From assembly GCA_045121595.1 (NCBI GenBank), contig JBGVGI010000090.1:62001-126000 (forward strand): a DNA stretch of 64,000 bases, written 5' to 3'. The position numbers were made by a program, and so were the translations under genes. Below are positions 7,298-13,861 of the stretch, one piece after another (the first letter of the stretch is position 1; every line of letters begins with the position of its first letter). This stretch comes from Fumia sp045121595. GTDB lineage: Bacteria; Bacillota; Clostridia; Oscillospirales; Ruminococcaceae. The notes under the pieces are model-generated. The model made no database searches. It was given only the letters and a program-made list of their open reading frames with translations, and was not told where the DNA came from.

Positions 7298-8500
7298 ATG
7301 AAACTTATAGTCCAGAAGTTCGGTGGAACCTCCGTAAAAGATAAAGAAAGAATCTTTAACGTAGCAAACATCATCACCGAAACCTACAAGGCAGGTAATA
7401 ACGTAATCGCCGTTGTTTCTGCTCAGGGTGACACAACTGACGACCTGATTGAAAAAGCTCAGGAAATCAATCCTAACGCTTCAAAGCGTGAGATGGATAT
7501 GCTTCTTTCAACAGGTGAACAGATTTCCGCTTCTTTACTTGCTATGGCAATTGAGAGCATGGGATTTCCTGTTATCTCCTTAAACGGACATCAGGCAGGA
7601 TTTGTAACAGACTCCAACTACTCCAAAGCACGTATCAAAAAGCTCGAAACTGAAAGAATTGAAAAAGAACTTGACAAGCACCGTATCATCATCGTTACAG
7701 GTTTCCAGGGTATTAACAAATACGATGACATAACTACCCTCGGCCGTGGCGGAAGTGATACAAGTGCCGTTGCTATTGCTGCTGCTTTACACGCGGATTT
7801 GTGCCAGATTTACACCGACGTTGACGGCGTTTATACTGCAGACCCCCGTATTGTAAAGAGTGCTCAGAAACTTGATGAGATTTCATTTGACGAAATGCTC
7901 GAACTTGCTTCCTGCGGTGCGCAGGTGCTTCACAACCGTTCGGTTGAAATGGCTAAAAAATATAACGTAAACTTAGAAGTTTGCTCAAGCCTGGAACGTG
8001 TTCCCGGTACTAAGGTTAAAGAGGTGACTAAAATGGAAAAAATGTTGATTAAAGGTGTTGCAAAAGACGATGACGTAGTAAGAGTTGCGGTTGTTGGTAT
8101 CCCCGATAAACCCGGTGTTGCTTTCAGACTTTTCTCTTTACTCGCTACAAAGAAAATAAACGTTGATATTATCCTTCAGTCCATCGGCCGTGACGGCACA
8201 AAGGACATCAGCTTCACAATTCCCACAGATGCAAGACATGCTGCTGTTGAAATTCTTAACGATAATCTCAATACTCTCGGTGCTAAGAGCATTGAAATCG
8301 ACGATAACGTAACAAAAGTTTCTATCGTTGGTGCAGGTATGCAGACAAATGCAGGTGTTGCAGCTAAGATGTTTGAAGCGCTCTTTGAAGCAGACATCAA
8401 CATCCAGATGATTTCCACTTCTGAAATCAAAATCTCCGTTCTTATCGAAAAAGAAGACGGCGTAAAAGCACTCAACGCTTTGTCCGAAGCATTTAACTAA
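7298..8500 (+). CDS. lysC: Aspartate kinase, alpha/beta type
   Basis: A 400-residue aspartokinase catalysing the first committed step to lysine, threonine and methionine. The N-terminal VQKFGGTSVKD motif, LSTGEQISASLLAM, TLGRGGSDTSAVAIAAAL and YTDVDGVYTADPRIV define the kinase domain (1-240). Two ACT domains follow (about 262-400; VGIPDKPGVAFRLFSLL and VGAGMQTNAGVAAKMFEAL). An AGAGGTG ribosome binding site and ATG at codon 246 would give a separate beta chain made only of the ACT domains, as in B. subtilis aspartokinase II. Ends at a strong terminator. Confidence 0.96.
   Translation: MKLIVQKFGGTSVKDKERIFNVANIITETYKAGNNVIAVVSAQGDTTDDLIEKAQEINPNASKREMDMLLSTGEQISASLLAMAIESMGFPVISLNGHQAGFVTDSNYSKARIKKLETERIEKELDKHRIIIVTGFQGINKYDDITTLGRGGSDTSAVAIAAALHADLCQIYTDVDGVYTADPRIVKSAQKLDEISFDEMLELASCGAQVLHNRSVEMAKKYNVNLEVCSSLERVPGTKVKEVTKMEKMLIKGVAKDDDVVRVAVVGIPDKPGVAFRLFSLLATKKINVDIILQSIGRDGTKDISFTIPTDARHAAVEILNDNLNTLGAKSIEIDDNVTKVSIVGAGMQTNAGVAAKMFEALFEADINIQMISTSEIKISVLIEKEDGVKALNALSEAFN
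8020..8035 (+). promoter_or_regulatory. lysC: Internal ribosome binding site and start for the LysC beta subunit
   Basis: AGAGGTG (8020-8026), six bases, then ATG at 8033, in frame with lysC at codon 246. Translation from here to 8500 gives 155 residues covering both ACT domains. The B. subtilis LysC beta subunit is known to start from an internal codon near this same position. Confidence 0.75.
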
Positions 8501-8504
8501 GATT

Positions 8505-8537
8505 AAAAGCCATCCTCACGGATGGCTTTTGTTTTTT
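8505..8537 (+). terminator. Bidirectional terminator between lysC and the LysR gene
   Basis: AAAAGCCATCC (8505-8515), loop TCAC, GGATGGCTTTT (8520-8530), then a T-rich tail; A-rich on the other side. The convergent LysR gene ends inside it: its stop codon (8516-8518) falls in the loop and its last codons form one arm. Confidence 0.9.
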
Positions 8538-9367
8538 AAGAAATTAAGAAAACGTTCGATATTTCCATAAACAGACTCTTTGCGGTAGTAACTGCAGATA
8601 GTCTGTTTTTCATTGAAATCTGTTACGTCTAATAGTCTTGTGGATTCTGTAGCAACGTATCCTTTATATTCACGGGCAAGACCTATACCGACGTTTGCTT
8701 CAACGTATTTGCGGTTACAGGATATATCGTTACTGTACATAATGACGTTAGGGGTAAATCCCGCCTTTTTACAGGCGTTTATAAAGAGCTTATGCAGACT
8801 GTTGTTTTCACTGACAGAAATAAAAGATTCATTTTCAAGTTGCTTTAAAGTAAGTTTTTTACCGCACAGAGGATTTTTGTAAGAAGCGCGAAGCCTTATA
8901 TTTGTGGTGTACAGAGGAACTTTTTCAAAGTCTTTATACAAGTCCGACTCCTCGTCGATAATTATATCGTAATTTTCATAATCTTTATCGTCAAAATCAA
9001 AAACAGTTTTAAAGGAAATATGAGGGTTTTTGAGCTTGTATTCAATGATATGGTCGGTTATATTATTACGCATAGCACGAACGAGGATGCGTATTTCACG
9101 TGTATCGGTGTCGGGGGAAATGATGTTTTCAATTCCTTCGTTAAGCTCCTTAAAAACGTTATGAAGCGTATCTTTAAGCTTTTTACCGTTGTCGTTTAAA
9201 ATGATTTTGTTATGTGTTCTGTTAAACAGGGTGCAACCGAGTTCTTTTTCGAGCCTTTTAACCGAAGCAGACACCGAAGTAGGAGGTACAGAGTATTTTA
9301 AAGCCGTTTTTGCAAAGCTTTCGTTTTCGGCACTTTCATAAAAATATCTTAACTGTAAGAGTTCCAT
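8516..9367 (-). CDS. LysR-family transcriptional regulator
   Basis: A 283-residue LTTR with an N-terminal winged HTH (MELLQLRYFYESAENESFAK, then SVSASVKRLEKELGCTLFNR, residues 1-60) and a periplasmic-binding-like effector domain from about 90. The start at 9367 has GGAGGTGAT at ideal distance; an upstream GTG is rejected. It diverges from the M20 peptidase gene at 9481. A 16-bp palindrome sits between its own -35 and -10, so autorepression and control of the peptidase/CapA pair are likely. The effector is unknown; a dipeptide or amino-acid signal is a guess from the target gene. Confidence 0.9.
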   Translation of the reverse strand: MELLQLRYFYESAENESFAKTALKYSVPPTSVSASVKRLEKELGCTLFNRTHNKIILNDNGKKLKDTLHNVFKELNEGIENIISPDTDTREIRILVRAMRNNITDHIIEYKLKNPHISFKTVFDFDDKDYENYDIIIDEESDLYKDFEKVPLYTTNIRLRASYKNPLCGKKLTLKQLENESFISVSENNSLHKLFINACKKAGFTPNVIMYSNDISCNRKYVEANVGIGLAREYKGYVATESTRLLDVTDFNEKQTICSYYRKESVYGNIERFLNFLKNKSHP

Positions 9368-9385
9368 TTTAATCACCTCCACATA

Positions 9386-9414
9386 ATTTTACCATAACTT
9401 TTAAGTTATCGCAA
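9386..9414 (-). promoter_or_regulatory. Promoter of the LysR gene
   Basis: Read on the minus strand: TTGCGA (9414-9409), 17-bp spacer, TAAAAT (9391-9386). The start point should fall near 9379, just before the ribosome binding site. Confidence 0.6.
9394..9409. promoter_or_regulatory. 16-bp palindromic operator candidate
   Basis: ATAACTT, TT, AAGTTAT: a perfect 7-bp inverted repeat lying in the spacer of the LysR promoter and 24 bp upstream of the -35 of the divergent peptidase promoter. That is the usual place for an LTTR binding site controlling both genes. The half-site spacing differs from the textbook T-N11-A by one base. Confidence 0.55.
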
Positions 9415-9432
9415 GACTAATTTACACAATTG

Positions 9433-9461
9433 TTTACAGTTGTCAAGAGTTGTTATATAAT
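9433..9461 (+). promoter_or_regulatory. Promoter of the M20 peptidase/CapA operon
   Basis: TTTACA (9433-9438), 17-bp spacer, perfect TATAAT (9456-9461). The start point near 9468 leaves a leader of about 14 bases that begins at the AGGTGAT ribosome binding site. Confidence 0.75.
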
Positions 9462-9480
9462 TATATCAGGTGATATAATT

Positions 9481-10596
9481 ATGAATAATTTTATTAAAAA
9501 AAATGAAAATGAAATTTATAAGGTTTTAAAGGAACTTTGCCTTATTCCTGCGCCCTCACACCACGAGGAAAAAAGGGCGGAATACTGTAAGAATTTCCTT
9601 GAAAAATGCGGTGCAAAAGGAGTATATATCGACGATGCTTTAAACGTTGTTTTCCCGTTAAACTGCGAAAACAGTAGCGAAATTACAGTTTATGCGGCGC
9701 ATACCGATACTGTTTTTCCTGATATGACTTCTATGCCGTACTCTGATGACGGGGAAAAAGTATATTGTCCGGGGGCATCCGATGATACTGCAAACGTAGT
9801 TGTTTTATTGTTTATGGCGAAGTATTTTATTGAAAACAATATCGTTCCTGAAAAGGGGATTTTATTTGTCTGTGACTCCTGTGAAGAAGGGCTTGGCAAC
9901 TTAAAAGGTACAAGGCAGATTGTTAAGGATTATAAGGGAAGAATAAAAAGCTTTGTTGCCTTTGAGTCGACACTTGCAAGGCTTACTGCAAGTTGTGTAG
10001 GCTCTCACCGATACGAAGTTGAGGTTTTAACCGAAGGTGGGCATTCCTACGGCAAATTCGGTAACGAAAATGCAATAGCAAGGCTTTCGGAGATTATAAA
10101 TAAAATCTATCAGATTGAAGTACCAAAAAAAGAAAACACAAAAACTACTTATAACGTCGGGGAGATTTCTGGCGGTACTTCGGTAAACACCATAGCGCAG
10201 AATGCTAAAATGCTTTGTGAATACCGTTCCGACGATTTAGAATGCCTTAAAATTATGGAAGAAAAGTTTAAAGCTATCTTTGAAAACGCTTCAACTGAAA
10301 AAGTTAAGGTCAAGGTGACAAAGGTAGGGGACAGACCCTGTAGTAATACTGAATACAGTAAAATTGAGCCTTTAATTAAAGTCGTACAACCTATTATCGA
10401 AGAAGTTTCGGGGGAAAAGGCAAGGTTTATGAAGTCTTCAACCGACTGCAATATTCCGCTTTCGCTTGGAATTCCGTCTATCTGCATCGGAACCTGTGAA
10501 GGTTTCGGAATGCATACAAGAGAAGAATGGGTTGATAAAAAATCGATACTCAAAGGTTTAAAACTTGCTATCAAACTCGGGGAGGCGTTAATATGA
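9481..10596 (+). CDS. M20-family metallopeptidase
   Basis: A 371-residue cytoplasmic dizinc peptidase of the M20 clan. Metal-site motifs are visible: VYAAHTDTVFPDM (His and Asp), GASDDTANVVVLL (bridging Asp), CDSCEEGLGNLKG (catalytic Glu and ligand Glu) and a C-terminal GFGMHTREEWV His. A dimerisation lid domain lies between about residues 170 and 285. The family includes PepT, PepV and aminoacylases, so the substrate is likely a di/tripeptide or acyl amino acid. ATG at 9481 follows AGGTGAT; the in-frame TTG at 9430 lies inside the promoter and is rejected. Overlaps CapA by four bases. Confidence 0.85.
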   Translation: MNNFIKKNENEIYKVLKELCLIPAPSHHEEKRAEYCKNFLEKCGAKGVYIDDALNVVFPLNCENSSEITVYAAHTDTVFPDMTSMPYSDDGEKVYCPGASDDTANVVVLLFMAKYFIENNIVPEKGILFVCDSCEEGLGNLKGTRQIVKDYKGRIKSFVAFESTLARLTASCVGSHRYEVEVLTEGGHSYGKFGNENAIARLSEIINKIYQIEVPKKENTKTTYNVGEISGGTSVNTIAQNAKMLCEYRSDDLECLKIMEEKFKAIFENASTEKVKVKVTKVGDRPCSNTEYSKIEPLIKVVQPIIEEVSGEKARFMKSSTDCNIPLSLGIPSICIGTCEGFGMHTREEWVDKKSILKGLKLAIKLGEALI

Positions 10597-11885
10597 AATT
10601 CACGGCAGCGGGAGATGCTATAATCCAGAAAAGAATATACGACGATTTTGAAGGCTATAATGAGCTTAGACCCTTTATAATGGAAGGTGACGCAAGGTTT
10701 TTTAACCTTGAAACGACCCTTAATCACGAAGGGGAAGCCTCTGCTTCTCAGTTTTCGGGTGGTACGTATTTAAGGACAAATCCTGAAGTTTTAGACGACC
10801 TTAAAAAATTCTCATTCAATATGACAACCTTTAACAACAACCACGCACTCGATTTCTTTTACGATGGTTTTGAATGCACACTTAACGCACTGAATAGCAG
10901 TGGACTTGTGCACAGTGGTGCGGGAAGAAATCTTGCAGAAGCATCTGCACCAAAATACCTTGAAACCAAAAACGGAAGGGTAGCTTTGATAGCGGTAAAT
11001 ACCTCTTATTTCAACGCTTCACTGATAGCAGGGGAACAGACTGCACGTGTAAAGGGGCGTCCCGGTATAAATGGACTCCGCGTTGAAAGTTACGTAGAAC
11101 TTCCAAAAGAAGATTTTGAGTACATCAAGGCGCTTGCAAGAATAACAAACATCAATGCCGCCAAGGAAATCACAAGAAAAGAAGGATATCATCCCGAACT
11201 TAATGAAAATGAGTGCGAATTTGGTGATTTAAAATTCAAATTAAGTGATAAACCAAAATTTGTAAGAGAGATTAACAAGGCAGATATAGCACGTGTTGAC
11301 AGGGCAATTTATGAAGCAAAGCTTCAGGCAGATTATATTATGATTTCTGTTCATTCCCATCAGCTTGAAGGAGATAAAAAGGAAACTCCTTCCGACTTCC
11401 TTATTGATTTTGCGCATCATTGTATAGATATGGGTGCTAATGCTATAATTGGTCACGGACCGCATCTTTTAAGACCTATGGAAGTGTATAAGGATTCACC
11501 GATTTTCTATTCACTCGGTGACTTTATTTTACAGCTTTACGATATCGAATTTGCGCCCGAGGATTTCTTTATGAAGCACGGGCTTACTTCTCAGTCTACT
11601 GTTCACGAGCTTCTTAAAAAGCGTTCTAAGGACTTTACTGTTGGTCTTATGACCGACAAGAGGATGTTTCGTTCTGTAATTCCTTTCTGGGAAACCGAAG
11701 GTACAAAGCTTAAGAGTCTTACCTTTATGCCGATTGAAATGGATATGACGGGAAGCAAGTCGGATATCGGTTTGCCAAGACGTAGCTATAACCCTGAAAT
11801 CTATGAATATTTTAAAGAAATGTGTGAGCCTTTTGGTGTTAAACTGACGCTCACTGATGATCATCTGATCACTTGCGAATGGTAA
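10593..11885 (+). CDS. CapA-family protein (PGA_cap metallophosphatase fold)
   Basis: A 430-residue protein of the poly-gamma-glutamate CapA family, related to metallophosphatases. Motifs FTAAGDAIIQ at the start, FFNLETTL, NNNHALDF, ISVHSHQLEG and the signature IGHGPHLLRPMEVYKDSPIFYSLGDF region (about 288-315) are present. There is no signal peptide or N-terminal TM segment, unlike membrane-bound CapA, so it is probably cytoplasmic. The start overlaps the M20 stop (ATGA), so the two are translationally coupled and may process gamma-glutamyl peptides together; that is inference. Confidence 0.85.
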   Translation: MKFTAAGDAIIQKRIYDDFEGYNELRPFIMEGDARFFNLETTLNHEGEASASQFSGGTYLRTNPEVLDDLKKFSFNMTTFNNNHALDFFYDGFECTLNALNSSGLVHSGAGRNLAEASAPKYLETKNGRVALIAVNTSYFNASLIAGEQTARVKGRPGINGLRVESYVELPKEDFEYIKALARITNINAAKEITRKEGYHPELNENECEFGDLKFKLSDKPKFVREINKADIARVDRAIYEAKLQADYIMISVHSHQLEGDKKETPSDFLIDFAHHCIDMGANAIIGHGPHLLRPMEVYKDSPIFYSLGDFILQLYDIEFAPEDFFMKHGLTSQSTVHELLKKRSKDFTVGLMTDKRMFRSVIPFWETEGTKLKSLTFMPIEMDMTGSKSDIGLPRRSYNPEIYEYFKEMCEPFGVKLTLTDDHLITCEW

Positions 11886-11897
11886 AACGAAAAAAGT

Positions 11898-11938
11898 AAA
11901 GCAATCTTTGAAAAAAGGATTGCTTTATTTTTATTTTT
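11898..11938 (+). terminator. Terminator after CapA gene
   Basis: AAAGCAATC (11898-11906) pairs with GATTGCTTT (11918-11926), followed by an A/T-rich tail with two T-runs. The 3' arm also contributes the -35 of the next promoter. Confidence 0.85.
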
Positions 11939-11948
11939 AGAGTATAAT
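11920..11948 (+). promoter_or_regulatory. Promoter of the PHP-isomerase-GH2 operon
   Basis: TTGCTT (11920-11925), 17-bp spacer and perfect TATAAT (11943-11948), 26 bases before the PHP gene. The weak -35 overlaps the upstream terminator stem. Confidence 0.55.
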
Positions 11949-11973
11949 TATCGGTAATACGGAGGGGATAAAA

Positions 11974-12951
11974 ATGGATAAGATTTTGCTTGGAAATCAC
12001 AAGTTTTATAAAGGCAATATGCATTGCCACAGTAACCTCTCGGACGGTAAGCTTACACCCGAAGAATTAAAGAAAATGTATAAAGAAAACGGATACAGTT
12101 TTCTAGCTATAACAGACCACGATCATATCAACAATAACTCCTTCCTTGACGATGAAGAGTTTATCACTATCACAAGCGGTGAGTATCAGATCAAGGAGTT
12201 CAGGGAGCTTTCCACACTTAAAAACGTTGATATGAAAGTCTGCCATATAAACTTTTATGCAAAAGAGCAAAGTAACGATTATTCATTCTGGTACGAGCCT
12301 CTTTTTGACAAGTATTCAAAAGGCAGAAAGTTAAATAAATCTGAGGACACTCCGCGTGTTTACTCGCATGAAGCTATAAGTGCTCTGATAAAAGAGGGAA
12401 GTGAAAGGGGCTTTTTTGCCTGTTACAACCATTCAAGATGGTCGCTTGAAAACTACTCCGATTACAGTGGCTACGAAGGTTTATGGGGTGTTGAGATTTA
12501 CAACAACGCTTGTATCATAAGCGGAATTTATGAGTACAACATATGTGTCGCCGAGGATTTACTGCGTGACGGCAAGAGAGTGTTTATCTCCTGCGGGGAC
12601 GATAACCACAACGATAAGCCTGACTCGTTCGGCGCTTTCGTTATGGCGGATATCAAGGAGTTTTCCTATAAAGGCATTATTGATGCACTTTTGAATGGAG
12701 ATTTCTATGCTTCGCAGAAACCTTTAATCCACAAGATTTCCGTTAAGGACAACAAAGTAATCGTTGACTGTACCGACGCAAGACAGATTTGCTATTCGAC
12801 ATTTGGCAGACGTGCAGCATCCGCTTTTGACACGAACCACGCTGAATTTGAAATCCGTGACACCGACGTCTACTTCAGAATTGACGTTGTGGACAAGGAA
12901 GGTTACAGAGCAAATTCCCAGGCTTATTATCTTGAAGATTTGGAGAAATAA
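11974..12951 (+). CDS. PHP-domain phosphoesterase
   Basis: A 325-residue metal-dependent phosphoesterase of the PHP superfamily. The N-terminal GNMHCHSNLSDGKLTPEEL has the His-x-His metal motif, followed by LAITDHDHINN; later FACYNHSRW and SCGDDNHNDKP supply further metal ligands. The substrate is not evident. GGAGGGG is well spaced from the ATG. It is first in an operon with a sugar isomerase-like protein (two bases downstream) and a beta-galactosidase. A role in removing or sensing a sugar phosphate is therefore plausible but unproven. Confidence 0.82.
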   Translation: MDKILLGNHKFYKGNMHCHSNLSDGKLTPEELKKMYKENGYSFLAITDHDHINNNSFLDDEEFITITSGEYQIKEFRELSTLKNVDMKVCHINFYAKEQSNDYSFWYEPLFDKYSKGRKLNKSEDTPRVYSHEAISALIKEGSERGFFACYNHSRWSLENYSDYSGYEGLWGVEIYNNACIISGIYEYNICVAEDLLRDGKRVFISCGDDNHNDKPDSFGAFVMADIKEFSYKGIIDALLNGDFYASQKPLIHKISVKDNKVIVDCTDARQICYSTFGRRAASAFDTNHAEFEIRDTDVYFRIDVVDKEGYRANSQAYYLEDLEK

Positions 12952-12953
12952 AT

Positions 12954-13859
12954 ATGAAAATCGGTATTTCCATCGGTGCTTTACAAAGCCTTTACGGTGA
13001 TGAAAGAGCAATAGAAATTGCAAAAGAAATCGGGGCAGATGCCGTTGATTTTGACTTAAGCGGCATACAGTTTGATTGTGATAATCCTGACTCGGTTTAC
13101 AGTAAATCCGACGACGAGATAACCGAATATTTTACTTCTCTCAAAAACAAGGCTTTGGCACTTGGTATTGAGATTTCACAGACTCACGGCAGAGTTACAA
13201 GCTTTATAAATGATGCAAAACACGATGAAAACGTAGTTAAAAACGCTTATCGTGACTGTCTTGCGACAAAGGCTTTAGGTGCTCCCGTCTGCGTTATGCA
13301 CGGGGTTACTACCATCTTTTTTACACCTGATACAGACCCTGAGTTTATGCATAATTTAAACTTTGAGTTTTTTAAAGTAGCTTTGACATTTGCAAAAAAA
13401 TTTGGCATTAAAATTGCTACCGAAACCTTCGGAGATGCGCCAAATTTAGGGTGCTGCGACTTTTTTGGTAATACTAAGGAGTTTATAAAAGCATACAATA
13501 AAATCACAAGCTACGATGATTTCAAGGATTACTTAGTTGTATGTATGGACACGGGGCACTCAAACAAAGCGATGCGGTTTAACAACAATCCGACTCCTGC
13601 CGATGCAATAAGGAAAATAGGGAAGTCTATTAAGGTTTTGCATCTGCACGACAACGATACCCTTACAGACCAGCACAGAATCCCGTTTACCGGTACTATT
13701 GACTGGGACGACGTCTTTGATGCACTCGATGAAATCGGATACGACGGAGTTTACAATTTAGAGCTTAATCTTGCGTGTTTCGGCAAAGGAATCGAAATCG
13801 AAACAGCAAGATACGGAATAGAAGTTTTAAGGAATTATCTTAAAAATAGAGGAGAATAA
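12954..13859 (+). CDS. Sugar phosphate isomerase/epimerase family (AP endonuclease 2 fold)
   Basis: A 301-residue TIM barrel of the xylose-isomerase-like/AP2Ec superfamily. MKIGISIGALQSLYG begins the first strand. Putative metal ligands are in ATETFGD (Glu), MDTGHSNKA (Asp, His), LHLHDND (His) and NLELNLACF (Glu). Relatives include hexulose-phosphate and inosose epimerases. It lies between a PHP phosphoesterase and a GH2 glycosidase with two-base gaps, so it probably acts on a sugar released by the glycosidase. Confidence 0.82.
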   Translation: MKIGISIGALQSLYGDERAIEIAKEIGADAVDFDLSGIQFDCDNPDSVYSKSDDEITEYFTSLKNKALALGIEISQTHGRVTSFINDAKHDENVVKNAYRDCLATKALGAPVCVMHGVTTIFFTPDTDPEFMHNLNFEFFKVALTFAKKFGIKIATETFGDAPNLGCCDFFGNTKEFIKAYNKITSYDDFKDYLVVCMDTGHSNKAMRFNNNPTPADAIRKIGKSIKVLHLHDNDTLTDQHRIPFTGTIDWDDVFDALDEIGYDGVYNLELNLACFGKGIEIETARYGIEVLRNYLKNRGE

Positions 13860-13861
13860 TT

